From NCBI GenBank assembly GCA_964472715.1, contig CAYYMT010000001.1, positions 23,711 to 87,710 on the forward strand: DNA of 64,000 nt, given 5' to 3'. Position numbers and translations under genes: made by a program. Source of the stretch: JAFGTP01 sp964472715. Lineage in GTDB: Bacteria > Fidelibacterota > UBA2242 > JAFGTP01. Of this stretch, positions 17,651 through 26,768 are shown piece by piece. Numbering within the stretch: position 1 is the first letter of the stretch; each line of letters begins with the position of its first letter. The notes under the pieces are model-generated. The model was not told the origin of the DNA and made no database searches. It saw nothing but the letters and a program-made list of their open reading frames with translations.

Positions 17651-18586
17651 ATGAGGTTAAATTCATTTAAGTCTCTAATTTTTAATATAAACATGATAAT
17701 TTTTGCATTATTAATCGCAGAGATTGAAAAAGAGAAAGCACAGCCATTGGAAAAGAAAAAACCAACCAAAAGCAACTGTCCTATTGGAATTTTTGATTCC
17801 GGCCTGGGCGGCATATCAGTGGTGAATGAAGTAGCCAAATTACTTCCCGCAGAATCAATTATCTATTTTGGCGATTCTGCAAATTGTCCATATGGTGAAA
17901 AATCAATTGATGAAGTTATCTGGCTATCGGAAAAGATCACGGAATTCCTGATTTCCCGCAATTGTAAACTCATCATCACAGCCTGCAATACCGCCACCGG
18001 CCTGGCCATAAGGCATTTAAGAAAAAAATATGACCTGCCCTTCATTGGTATCGAGCCGGCGGTAAAACCGGCGGCAAAAGCATCCAAAACCGGCCATATC
18101 GGGGTTTTAGCCACCAGTAATACCTTCCGGAGTGATCATTTCATTAATACCAGGAGTCAACATGCCAATCATGTGAAAGTTCACGGCCAACCGGGAATTG
18201 GCCTGGCAGAAGCCGTGGAAAATAATCTTATTGAAGCGGGTTCAACAGAAGCACTGCTGACAAAATATCTGCAACCAATGATCAGTGAAAATATTGACGC
18301 CCTTGTGCTGGGATGCACCCATTATCCGTTTTTAGAGAAAAAGATACGGGGGATGCTTCCCGATGGGGTCAAAATGTACAATCCCGCGCCGGCAATTGCA
18401 GCAAGGACTCAACATGTATTGGCGGCAGACAATCTCCTAACCGAGGAAAAATCGGGTCGCTATCAATTTTTCACATCCGGAGATGTGCAGGTAATGCGAT
18501 CATTTATCAGGAAAAATTTCACAGGATATAAACCCGGTGAAACAAAAGTCACAAATAACCCAATTGCCCCAGCCTCCTCAACCTAA
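17651..18586 (+). CDS. murI: Glutamate racemase
   Basis: Makes D-glutamate for peptidoglycan. The two catalytic cysteines are in ACNTATG and LGCTHYP; other signatures are IGIFDSGLGGISV, YFGDSANCPYGEKS and GIEPAVKPA. The conserved core starts near residue 43, so the first 40 residues of the open frame are an atypical extension. Neither ATG 17651 nor ATG 17693 has a clear ribosome site, and a TTG at 17747 is another candidate, so the start is unresolved. The C-terminus (PASST) and stop codon are formed by the CCTCAA/CCTTAA repeat, suggesting that repeat growth has altered the end of the gene. Confidence 0.9.
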   Translation: MRLNSFKSLIFNINMIIFALLIAEIEKEKAQPLEKKKPTKSNCPIGIFDSGLGGISVVNEVAKLLPAESIIYFGDSANCPYGEKSIDEVIWLSEKITEFLISRNCKLIITACNTATGLAIRHLRKKYDLPFIGIEPAVKPAAKASKTGHIGVLATSNTFRSDHFINTRSQHANHVKVHGQPGIGLAEAVENNLIEAGSTEALLTKYLQPMISENIDALVLGCTHYPFLEKKIRGMLPDGVKMYNPAPAIAARTQHVLAADNLLTEEKSGRYQFFTSGDVQVMRSFIRKNFTGYKPGETKVTNNPIAPASST

Positions 18587-18639
18587 ACCTCAACCTTAAC
18601 CTTAACCTCAACCTTAACCTCAACCTTAACCTCAACCAA
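18576..18639. repeat. Telomere-like tandem repeat CCTYAA
   Basis: About 64 nt of CCTCAA, CCTAAA and CCTTAA hexamers, the later part organised as 12-bp CCTTAACCTCAA units. It spans the convergent ends of murI and the YwqK-repeat gene, supplying the stop codon region of both. The sequence resembles eukaryotic telomere repeats but is more likely a slippage-prone microsatellite. Confidence 0.9.
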
Positions 18640-19654
18640 CCGGATTCCCATCAGGATCATAAAAAATCGGTTTCCCCTTCTTTTCACCGGAATCATAAAA
18701 ATGTTTGGACATGATATCACCGGATTTATAATAGGACATTTGCGGGCCGTGCTTTTGATCCTTGCGGTAGCGTTTTTCAGTTTTTATGGTACCGTCTTCG
18801 TAAAACTCTTTTGCCACACCTTCTTTTTTATCCATCTCGAAGTCGACTTCAGATTTTATTGTACCGTCGGGAAAATATTCAATTGTCTTACCGTGAATGA
18901 GATTATCCCGGTATTCGGTTTCCTTAATTAAATTTTCCTTTTCATCATATTCTTTGGTTTTGCCGTATTTGCGGCCGTCTTTGAAGTTTTCCTCACGAAT
19001 TTTATTACCGCTCTTACCATCATAAAAAACCGACAGTCCGTGAGGGACGCCATTGCGAAAATTTTCTTCCGATACCAGATTGCCTGTATCTTTGTCATAC
19101 GTTTTTGAAGTACCGTGAAGATGGGCGCCTTTATAGCTTTTTTCCCTTTTCACACCATTAACATCGGTTTCAATATTCATTCCGTCAATATCACCTTGCC
19201 GGTAAGTGGCGGATTTTCGTATTTTACCGTTGACACCGTAGGTTTTGACTTCACCCCAGATTTTACCCTTTTTGTAGGGAGTTTCCTGAAATAATGTGCC
19301 GTCCTGCCGGTATTCACGGAGCATGAGCAGGTTTCGAATACGGAATTGTGATGAAAAGGGAGAAGTGGCCAGATACTTTTTTTCAACCCGATAGAAATTG
19401 ACCTCCCCCATCAGGCGAAATTGTTCCAGCGAAGATTTTGTGATCACAAAGGGATTGTTTTTTTTTGTCGCATTAAAGATCATTATAGTTACCAAACTCG
19501 CTATTCCCACTAACACCAGAAAAAGTTTAAAATCATCCAGAAACAGCCAGGCCCCAAAAGCAAAAAGAACTGTAAAAATAAAAAACAGGATTGTAATTTT
19601 TTGGATCGCATTAAATCTCTGAAAAGATTCTTTTATATTTACTTTCTTTTTCAT
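18632..19654 (-). CDS. Membrane-anchored YwqK/MORN-like repeat protein
   Basis: 340 aa. Two predicted membrane helices near residues 20-60 (ITILFFIFTVLFAFGAWLF and LFLVLVGIASLVTIMIF) are followed by about ten 22-24 residue repeats of the type YxDGxxxxExxYKxGxxxGxxxxY from about 105 to the C-terminus, the pattern of Pfam MORN_2/YwqK antitoxin-like proteins. These repeats form elongated beta structures; function is unknown outside a few immunity-type roles. It is last in the glycan cluster, 2 nt after the GT2-TPR gene, and its stop is inside the telomere-like repeat. No toxin gene is visible beside it. Confidence 0.8.
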   Translation of the reverse strand: MKKKVNIKESFQRFNAIQKITILFFIFTVLFAFGAWLFLDDFKLFLVLVGIASLVTIMIFNATKKNNPFVITKSSLEQFRLMGEVNFYRVEKKYLATSPFSSQFRIRNLLMLREYRQDGTLFQETPYKKGKIWGEVKTYGVNGKIRKSATYRQGDIDGMNIETDVNGVKREKSYKGAHLHGTSKTYDKDTGNLVSEENFRNGVPHGLSVFYDGKSGNKIREENFKDGRKYGKTKEYDEKENLIKETEYRDNLIHGKTIEYFPDGTIKSEVDFEMDKKEGVAKEFYEDGTIKTEKRYRKDQKHGPQMSYYKSGDIMSKHFYDSGEKKGKPIFYDPDGNPVG

Positions 19655-19656
19655 TT

Positions 19657-21033
19657 TTACTTTTCCTTTAAATTCTGCTGAAAGGCAATCAGCAATTGCT
19701 CAGCTTCTTCACGGCGACCTGTTTTTGCCAGTAAACCCACCAGTTTTTTCAGAGCCTCCTGATCATTATTATCCAAAGTCAGAATTAAATCAAACACAAA
19801 AATCGCTTCGCTGTATTTATGATTTTTAATCAGCAGCGTACCGACAATAGTCAGGTATTTTATATCCTTGACAGTAAAATGTGGCTTTAATTTTTCCAGA
19901 TGTTGAAAAGCCTGGTCAAAAGACTGCTTATCCATATAGTAATTTAACAGTGTTTGATGAGCAAAGATATTGTTTTTGTTTAATTTCAATATTTCTTTAC
20001 AAGTGGCGACACAATCTTTGACATCTTTGGTTTTTAAGTCAATTTTAGCGATTTCCTGCAGTATTTTTTCATCCTCAATGATAACATCTGTTGAGCCCCG
20101 TTTCCCTGATTTTCGCAGTAATTGATTTTTATTCAGCAGATATTTCAGCCATTTTCCGGCCTCCACCCGGTTTCCCTGTTCAAGCGCGATTTTATAGAGC
20201 AGATAGTAGGCGCCGGTCTGGTCCTTTTCCAATTTTAAGGACTGGTTGATCTTTTCTACGGCGGCCTTATATTCTGCCGTTTTCATGAGTACTTCCGCAT
20301 AAGTGACCAGCAGGGATGCGGTCATTTGCTTGTTCAATTGTTTCAGTTCCAGGGCTTTTTGGAAATTTTTTGCCGCGGCTTCATAGTCATTGCTCATGGC
20401 GTAATTCTGCGCCAATGTGTAGTAACCATAGGCATAATCCGGTTCTTCATGCACCATCTGCTTCAGTAATTCCAGGTTTCTGGCATTTTTTTTCTGCTGA
20501 ACTGTTTCATCCAGATTATAGCCGTAATGCAATATTTCAATATTGGTGGTAAATTCTCTGCCGCCAAGTTTTTTTAAACCGGTAGAAATCTGTTCATGAA
20601 TCCGGCCCTTGAATTCAATGCCAAAGTGATTGGCAAACAACCGGTGGGCATCGGAAATATAAAAATAATCCCCTTTTTGAAAATTCTTAATATTGACCTT
20701 GTAAATTTCCGGCCGGGAGGGCTTATTATTAATAATTGATAAGAGTTCATTTTTCGAATCAGAATCCAGCCGTTCATCGGCATCCAGCCAGAGAATCCAG
20801 GTGCCGCCGGCATATTTGATGGATTCATTACGGGCGGCGGAGAAATTCCCATTCCATTTAAAATGGTGCACATCAGCGCCATATTTCTCGGCAATGTCAA
20901 TTGTCTTATCTGTTGAGCCGGTGTCAATAATGATCATTTCATCCACGATACCGGCCACGCTTTCCAGACAGCCGGACAGCATTTTTTCTTCATTTTTTAC
21001 AATCATGCAGAGGGATAATTTTTTATTGGTCAT
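19657..21033 (-). CDS. GT2 glycosyltransferase with TPR repeats
   Basis: 458 aa. The N-terminal 190 residues are a GT-A fold: LSLCMIVKNEE, IIIDTGSTDKTIDIA, and the metal-binding DxD as LWLDADE (Asp84-Asp86). The remaining part is tetratricopeptide repeats (YGYYTLAQNYAMSNDYEAA and following), likely docking the protein acceptor or partner enzymes. The fold class is shared with SunS-like and O-GlcNAc-type protein modifiers. The start overlaps the stop of the giant glycosyltransferase gene by 4 nt, so the two are made together. Acceptor unknown; flagellin or another surface protein is a reasonable guess from location. Confidence 0.85.
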   Translation of the reverse strand: MTNKKLSLCMIVKNEEKMLSGCLESVAGIVDEMIIIDTGSTDKTIDIAEKYGADVHHFKWNGNFSAARNESIKYAGGTWILWLDADERLDSDSKNELLSIINNKPSRPEIYKVNIKNFQKGDYFYISDAHRLFANHFGIEFKGRIHEQISTGLKKLGGREFTTNIEILHYGYNLDETVQQKKNARNLELLKQMVHEEPDYAYGYYTLAQNYAMSNDYEAAAKNFQKALELKQLNKQMTASLLVTYAEVLMKTAEYKAAVEKINQSLKLEKDQTGAYYLLYKIALEQGNRVEAGKWLKYLLNKNQLLRKSGKRGSTDVIIEDEKILQEIAKIDLKTKDVKDCVATCKEILKLNKNNIFAHQTLLNYYMDKQSFDQAFQHLEKLKPHFTVKDIKYLTIVGTLLIKNHKYSEAIFVFDLILTLDNNDQEALKKLVGLLAKTGRREEAEQLLIAFQQNLKEK

Positions 21034-24000
21034 TCATGTCCTTTGTTTTGATGGTTTTCCAGCTGACTTTTCAATTGCAATGCCAGCTCATTTTGCGGGT
21101 CACCTTCCAATATGCGGGAAATGTACTTTCCGGCCTCATCAACCCGGCCGGTTTCCAGGCTGAATTGGGCCATTCGCGATAATGCTGTTATATCGGCGGG
21201 ATGCCGCTTAATCACCTCGATAAATTCTTTGATTCCCTCCTCATATTGTTCAGTGAGGATATAGACCTCAGCCAGGTTGCGGCGCGGGTCAAGGGAATCT
21301 TCATTGTATGCCAGTGATTTTTTCAGATTATCGATGGCTTTGTCAGGTTCTCCCAATTCAAAATAAATTATCCCGATTAAATTCAGTACGAAGGAATTGT
21401 CACCATAAATTTTTTCTAAATGCGGTAAATATTTCCGTAATGTTTTCTCATCCTGCATATTTTTAGCACACAAAACCCATCCTAATAAGCGGTTGCTCAG
21501 AGAACTTTTCTCATATTCCCATTGGTATTGTCTGGCCAGATCTGCCAGGTTATTTTGCCCGGCTGCCTCATTCACCTCATTGATAATCTTGAATATATCC
21601 TTTTGAAAACGGATGATCGGTTTGGAGGCCAGTTTCTGAATTCGGTTTTGAGTTAGAAAAGTAACCACATTCCAATCCCAGTTCTTTTTCACGTAATCAG
21701 CAGCATATCGTCCCATTTTGGTCATAATATCCGGATTACGCCAGGCAAATTGCATTTTTTGCGCAAGATCGATTTTATCGGCTTCCCAAAACCAGGCTTT
21801 TTCCACTAGTTTCTCATTAGAAACTTTATCAAAATTTTGCACTCTCTTTTCCGCTTTGACCAAAAGTGATGTCCGCTTATTGCAAAAATCCAGGGCGGCA
21901 CCGCCATTGGTAATAATTGTGGGAATGCCACAGGCCATGGCTTCCAGGATCGGCAACCCAAACCCTTCACCACGGTACGGATGAACCAGAACGTCACAGG
22001 CGGTGTAAAGCCCGACCAGTTCTTCATCACTTAGTGTGTCGTCAATATACTCAATTTCAGGATTATTTTTCCCATGAATCATGGTAGCGATTTTTTCCTT
22101 AAAATTTTGATTTTTATAAAAAGACTCCCCGCCGAAATCCTTGATAACCAGACAAACTTCATCAGTTCGGGAAAAAGTATTAATATAAGATTCCAGCAAA
22201 ATATCAATGCCCTTGCGGTAAATTGTGCCGCCAATAAACAGGAATTTGAATTTTTTACTGGTCTGGAGTTTATATGGCATTGCCTCAGGATTAAACCTCT
22301 CAGTATCCACCCCATTGGGAACAACGAAAACTCTTTCTCTGTCGATCCCACTGTCCAGATAGACCTGTTTGACGTAGGTGGATGGTACCCACATTTCATC
22401 AACCTGATCGTTGAATGCATTTACCCATTTCTCCGGTAAAAAGCCAAATTCCCAGGGCTGAATAACCACCCAGTGTCCGGTTTTAGGCGGTTTCAGCTTG
22501 GGCGGCCACTGGTGGCGGACATGTATATCAGCGACACCAATCTGTTTATTTTCCAGTTTTTTAAGTTGCTTCCATTTACCTTCCGGCTGAAATTGATCTT
22601 TTTTATAGGGAAATAGTGACAGATTATAACCCGTTTGTGCCAGACGCAATGATTGTTCACGGTTTACCAAAGCCAGGGAATGATAGGCGAATTGATCTCC
22701 CTCCCAGACAACTTTAATTTCTCCGGCCGGTTGATCATAAGGATTAATGGGTATATTTTTTATGGAATTGATTTTGCCTGCCAGTTCCTGATTGACCGAA
22801 GGTTTTTTTAAAATATGAGTTCCAAGGTACAGGGCTTCACCCTTCCGGTTGGTGAACCAGTAAATTTCCATCAATTTTTCCAATGCTTCCAAATCTTCAG
22901 GATGATGCAATAAATAGATTTCCAATAAGTTTCCGGACTCTTCAAACTCTTGTTGATAGAAGAGAGAAATTCCCAATATTTTATTTAATTGATAGTCAAA
23001 GGGATCCAGTAAAAGCGCCTGGCGAAATAATTTTTCACTTTGGTCATAAATTTTATTATAGAGGCATATCTCTCCCAGTTTTTTGGCCACAAAATAATTA
23101 TTGGATTTATCCATCCGGAGATAGTGCAATGACCGCATAATGCCATTAACATCACCTTTTTCATGATAGATATTGGCCAGTTCTTTATTGGCAACAGGAT
23201 GAAAAGGATTAATTTCTAATATTTTCTGAAAATGTACAGGTTTACGGGTGGCTTGCCCTTTTTTGAGCAAGGATTTTATTTCTGTTATATTTTCAGCCAT
23301 ATTTTTCAGGTAATTTGAATAGTTTTGCAAATCCTTTTTTCTGCGCCGCGCTTCCTCATCATCATTACTCAGTATATCGGCATAAATCCAGCGAAAAATT
23401 TGAATTTCCTCATCTTTGCCCTGTACACGGTAGTAATTTTCATTTAAAAATGTCTGAAAACGAACAAACCCCCTGGTTTCAGCAATAACGACAATATATT
23501 TCGGCGGCCGGCTTTCCAGACTTTGCATAATATTTTCTTCTTCCCTGAAGGGAGCCGGTACATATCCGGTAACACTTGGATGGGGACAAAACAGAGTGTT
23601 TGTCGGAGAGGGCCGTTCCGCCCAGAGAAAAATTTCATATTGCGCGCCCCAGACATAAATCTCATCTTCCCTTGTTGTTACTTCCTGTAAGGATTTGCCA
23701 ATTTTTTCGCCCAGTGTGAAAAAGAGCCATTCATTGGGATGATTGATGTACATTAATCCGCGCTGAACCTTTTCCCGTTTAAAAATCCCCCTGATTTCCT
23801 TGCTGGTCAGCAACAGGCTCAAAATAACAATTACCAACACAATTGGAATTGATAAGATAAAAAACTTATTCCAGACAGCATAAATCCCCAGCGCCGATAA
23901 AATAGCCATAGGGGCCGCCACAGGCAGCAAATGATATGGCATGATGTGCTTGTTCAGGTAAACGGCTATTAATGCAAAAATCAGCCAACTACCAATTATA

Positions 24001-24929
24001 ATTACAAAGGTATATGCAGAAAAATTTCCAAGAAATATCAGCGGAATGAATATTGTAAAAACCAGTGTCTGGCGAAAAAATTTACCATATATATCACGGG
24101 CAAATTGTTTTTGTTGTGACTGAAACCCCTGATTTTCCTTATCAATATAAACACGACGTTCCTTATCAACCTTTATTTCCCGATCTTTTCTGCCTGCGAA
24201 ATTTTTCCGCCCATAAAAAATATTGTCTAAATGCATTAAAAAGGCTTTCGGTGTGAGGGAAAATATATCGAGAAAATGAGGGAACATTCTTTTTTTGTAA
24301 AAATAGAATCCCGTTAAAAACAACCCCGGTATAGCCCCCGCAAAAAACAGCAAATAATTATTCCAGGTAAACTCAATCAGAGCAATCGCGATAAGTACCG
24401 GCGGAAAGGTGTTAATATATGCCGATTGTTTGAAAAATAACGCCATAAAACTCATCAGACCGGCCAGAACGAAAACCCAGTTGCCATTCACAGGGCTGAT
24501 ACAAACCAGGGCAATGGCTAAAGCAGTGAAAGCGCTTTGTTCAATTTCATCACTGGATTGCACCCACACAAAGGTGGGCAGGGAAACCAGAATACCATAG
24601 AGCAAGGTCGCCACAAAGGCAAAATTAACCGGTAAAAACGCAGATGAAATAATAAAAACGGCAATTTGTGTTATCAACATGAAAAAAATTGCGCTATAGC
24701 GAAACAGAGACCTTGAAACAGCAAAAAAATTTAATAAAAAGGCATACAGCAGCCAGCGCCCTGGCGGATGATTTTCCTGTGTATCTCTCACCGGCATTCT
24801 TTGTTTACGTAGCCAAAAAAGTCCGTGGTATCCATAAATACCAAAATCAGCATCCAGGGGCACTTGCAGATAAGGTATCTTTATCAAAATTGTAAAAATA
24901 CATATCAGTGATAAATATAAAATAACCAT
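21030..24929 (-). CDS. 1299-aa GT-C / TPR / GT4 / TPR multidomain glycosyltransferase
   Basis: Residues 1-375 hold about ten membrane helices with a PMT/ArnT-like first loop (PLDADFGIYGY, Asp26 and Asp28; then ENHPPGRW), as in GT-C enzymes that take sugars from polyprenyl phosphate. Residues 400-515 form a soluble domain (EIYVWGAQYEIF, KYIVVIAETRGF). Residues 565-720 are TPR-like. Residues 735-1100 are a GT-B (GT4) transferase with VPNGVDTERFNPE, IGGTIYRKGID and the E-x7-E motif GEGFGLPILEAMA (Glu988, Glu996). Residues 1140-1299 are TPRs. GGGAG lies 6 nt before the ATG. The fusion puts a lipid-linked-sugar transferase and a nucleotide-sugar transferase in one chain. Coupled to the next GT2 gene. 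Confidence 0.85.
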   Translation of the reverse strand: MVILYLSLICIFTILIKIPYLQVPLDADFGIYGYHGLFWLRKQRMPVRDTQENHPPGRWLLYAFLLNFFAVSRSLFRYSAIFFMLITQIAVFIISSAFLPVNFAFVATLLYGILVSLPTFVWVQSSDEIEQSAFTALAIALVCISPVNGNWVFVLAGLMSFMALFFKQSAYINTFPPVLIAIALIEFTWNNYLLFFAGAIPGLFLTGFYFYKKRMFPHFLDIFSLTPKAFLMHLDNIFYGRKNFAGRKDREIKVDKERRVYIDKENQGFQSQQKQFARDIYGKFFRQTLVFTIFIPLIFLGNFSAYTFVIIIGSWLIFALIAVYLNKHIMPYHLLPVAAPMAILSALGIYAVWNKFFILSIPIVLVIVILSLLLTSKEIRGIFKREKVQRGLMYINHPNEWLFFTLGEKIGKSLQEVTTREDEIYVWGAQYEIFLWAERPSPTNTLFCPHPSVTGYVPAPFREEENIMQSLESRPPKYIVVIAETRGFVRFQTFLNENYYRVQGKDEEIQIFRWIYADILSNDDEEARRRKKDLQNYSNYLKNMAENITEIKSLLKKGQATRKPVHFQKILEINPFHPVANKELANIYHEKGDVNGIMRSLHYLRMDKSNNYFVAKKLGEICLYNKIYDQSEKLFRQALLLDPFDYQLNKILGISLFYQQEFEESGNLLEIYLLHHPEDLEALEKLMEIYWFTNRKGEALYLGTHILKKPSVNQELAGKINSIKNIPINPYDQPAGEIKVVWEGDQFAYHSLALVNREQSLRLAQTGYNLSLFPYKKDQFQPEGKWKQLKKLENKQIGVADIHVRHQWPPKLKPPKTGHWVVIQPWEFGFLPEKWVNAFNDQVDEMWVPSTYVKQVYLDSGIDRERVFVVPNGVDTERFNPEAMPYKLQTSKKFKFLFIGGTIYRKGIDILLESYINTFSRTDEVCLVIKDFGGESFYKNQNFKEKIATMIHGKNNPEIEYIDDTLSDEELVGLYTACDVLVHPYRGEGFGLPILEAMACGIPTIITNGGAALDFCNKRTSLLVKAEKRVQNFDKVSNEKLVEKAWFWEADKIDLAQKMQFAWRNPDIMTKMGRYAADYVKKNWDWNVVTFLTQNRIQKLASKPIIRFQKDIFKIINEVNEAAGQNNLADLARQYQWEYEKSSLSNRLLGWVLCAKNMQDEKTLRKYLPHLEKIYGDNSFVLNLIGIIYFELGEPDKAIDNLKKSLAYNEDSLDPRRNLAEVYILTEQYEEGIKEFIEVIKRHPADITALSRMAQFSLETGRVDEAGKYISRILEGDPQNELALQLKSQLENHQNKGHE

Positions 24930-25016
24930 AACTTGCTCCCTTGAATTCTGTTTTTTATTGTTTTATCCATAATCAGCCAATATTCCAGTTACAGATTCAG
25001 CCTTCTTGCTGAAAAC

Positions 25017-25112
25017 TTACTTTTTTAAACCCTTAGTTCGAACCATATTGGGACCGGTTTCCGGATAAAACGGAACTGCAAAAATCAATATTTTCTTTCG
25101 TTTTGTTTTCAT
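25017..25112 (-). pseudogene. Truncated GT4 glycosyltransferase N-terminus
   Basis: A 31-codon frame begins MKTKRKKILIFAVPFYPETG, which is the typical first strand and glycine-rich loop of GT4 transferases, then stops at 25017. No continuation is found in other frames. It lies in the 260-nt gap between the 83-aa gene and the giant glycosyltransferase. The simplest reading is a remnant left by a deletion in the glycan cluster. The similarity rests on one short motif. Confidence 0.5.
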
Positions 25113-25137
25113 ATCAGATTTCACTGCTGTAACAACA

Positions 25138-25153
25138 CATACTAATTAGTGTG
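25138..25153. promoter_or_regulatory. Palindrome in the glycan cluster gap
   Basis: A perfect 10-bp palindrome ACTAATTAGT (25141-25150) extends to CATACTAATTAGTGTG with one G-T pair. A TATAAT box lies about 20 nt upstream on the minus strand. It could be an operator for an internal promoter serving the giant glycosyltransferase. Confidence 0.3.
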
Positions 25154-25189
25154 TACTCTAAACATAAATTATACATTATAAAGCATGTA

Positions 25190-25441
25190 TTAAGCCGACT
25201 TGTAAGTATCATAAATTCCTTTCCAGCCGGCGGGTGTCAAAAATTTGAAATGGTAATCATCGTCTGAACAATTGGCTTTAATCGTTATTGAACCGGGGCT
25301 GTTTTGGGTTAACGGATATGTTTCAATTTCCGGAATCAATCCTGAATTATTAAATTCTGAATAGAATTCAGGGGGATGAAAAGGATCATCAGGATATTGA
25401 CATTGTGGCAACTTTGCTATAAATACATCAGGTTTTGTCAT
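25190..25441 (-). CDS. Small unknown protein, possibly truncated
   Basis: 83 aa starting MTKPDVFIAKLPQCQYPDDP. I do not recognise it firmly. The first 35 residues recall the N-terminus of DUF362-type proteins found in polysaccharide clusters (VFI...YP.DPFHPPE), which are normally several hundred residues long, so this may be a shortened relict; that similarity is weak. It has no signal peptide or membrane helix. GGTG lies 5 nt before the ATG, and the gene overlaps the CapK-like gene by 14 nt, so it is probably translated. It sits at the edge of the degraded region carrying the GT4 remnant. Confidence 0.5.
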   Translation of the reverse strand: MTKPDVFIAKLPQCQYPDDPFHPPEFYSEFNNSGLIPEIETYPLTQNSPGSITIKANCSDDDYHFKFLTPAGWKGIYDTYKSA

Positions 25442-26768
25442 TTTTCACCTTTGAAAATACAAATTGGTATTTCCCCGATTTAAGTTTGGGTAGGGACTCG
25501 ATAATGTTGAATTTTATTTCACATGGCTCTCCCATAATATAATTAATTTTATTTTTTACTTTATCTAAATTATTATCACTTACTTCACTTTTTTGGGCTT
25601 CCAGATTAATGGTGAATTTTTGATAATCCTCCTGAATCAGTTGAAATTTTTTCACAGACCTCATGAAATAGAACAAATGGGTAAACAGTTCACCATGAAT
25701 AATATTGCCGTCCTTGCGAATAATGTGGGCGTTTTCACGGCCGTTTAATCCGGATAAGGAGCGAACGGCAGTACCGTCTATAGTATGACTTTCGCCAATA
25801 TCGCCGGTATCGAATTTTATCAGCGGCATGGCATAATTATTCAGCTGCGTTATAATGACATTGCCAACGCCCGCGTTCCTGATATATTGCCGGGAATTTT
25901 TGTTAAATAACTCCAGATAAACGGAATGGCTGAATATATCGATATCCTCAGTTCCGATTCCAATAATACCAACTTCCTTTGAACCATATTGGTTAGCAAT
26001 AATGGATTCCGGAAAAGCCGCCTTGATTTCCTCTTTTAACTCCGAATACATGGTTCCGGCGGTACAAACAATAACGTGGGGCTGAAAAACCTTCAGATTG
26101 GGATTACGATTTTTATATTTGGCGATTTCAAAGATCGAATCCACATAAGTCCAGATCATTTTGGGGCGCACCGCATTGATTACCTCAATATAGTTTTCAA
26201 TCAGGCGATGATTGAGTTTGAAACTATTAAGCAAAATCCGGTTAAAGAAGTAATTTTTTAATTTACCGGAAAAGGATTTCTTTTCGTTGAAAATATCCTT
26301 TTCCGACCCCCATAGTTTGATCTCCTGCTCGCCGGGATGTTTATCATATAATTCGCCAAAATACAAGGTGTCCGCTACCATGCGGTTATAATAGTCGCTA
26401 TCTTGTATAAAAACCACCGGCTCACCCGTTGATCCGCAGGAATTATTTTTGTAAATTTTTCGGCGGTGATTGTCTTTTGAGCATATTTGCTCATAGTTTT
26501 CCCGAATAATTTTCTTAGTCAGAAGGGGAATTTGATTAAATTTCTCCCAATTGATTTTATCGTCTTTAATCAGGCCGATTTCATTAAAAAGTCTGTGATA
26601 ATAAGTAGTATTATGATAAGCATGAAATATTAATTTTCGCAACCGGAATAATTGATAATTATAAACATTTTCCCTATTTACATAGAGTTTTCTGGTCTGA
26701 CGTAAATATTTAAGCACATCGGGTTTATATAATCTCAGTAAAATTGGCGCTATTTTGGTCTTAATCAT
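25428..26768 (-). CDS. CapK/phenylacetate-CoA ligase-like adenylate-forming enzyme
   Basis: About 446 aa. The motif NNSCGSTGEPV near residue 110 is the phosphate-binding loop of the AMP-forming superfamily; IIANQYGSKEVGIIG and IKFDTGDIGE are the adenine pocket and the downstream signature Asp. CapK-like proteins occur in capsule and O-antigen loci and are thought to activate small carboxylic acids. I chose ATG 26768, which overlaps the asnB stop by 8 nt and lies 6 nt after GGATG, rather than the longer frame from 26837. Together with the amidotransferase upstream, it could build an acyl or amide decoration on a sugar; this is inference. Confidence 0.82.
   Translation of the reverse strand: MIKTKIAPILLRLYKPDVLKYLRQTRKLYVNRENVYNYQLFRLRKLIFHAYHNTTYYHRLFNEIGLIKDDKINWEKFNQIPLLTKKIIRENYEQICSKDNHRRKIYKNNSCGSTGEPVVFIQDSDYYNRMVADTLYFGELYDKHPGEQEIKLWGSEKDIFNEKKSFSGKLKNYFFNRILLNSFKLNHRLIENYIEVINAVRPKMIWTYVDSIFEIAKYKNRNPNLKVFQPHVIVCTAGTMYSELKEEIKAAFPESIIANQYGSKEVGIIGIGTEDIDIFSHSVYLELFNKNSRQYIRNAGVGNVIITQLNNYAMPLIKFDTGDIGESHTIDGTAVRSLSGLNGRENAHIIRKDGNIIHGELFTHLFYFMRSVKKFQLIQEDYQKFTINLEAQKSEVSDNNLDKVKNKINYIMGEPCEIKFNIIESLPKLKSGKYQFVFSKVKNDKT

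Noticed and set aside
18632..19654. YwqK-repeat protein as an antitoxin of a toxin-antitoxin pair
   Set aside because: The family label exists, but no toxin-like gene is adjacent and the protein is membrane-anchored at the end of a glycan cluster.
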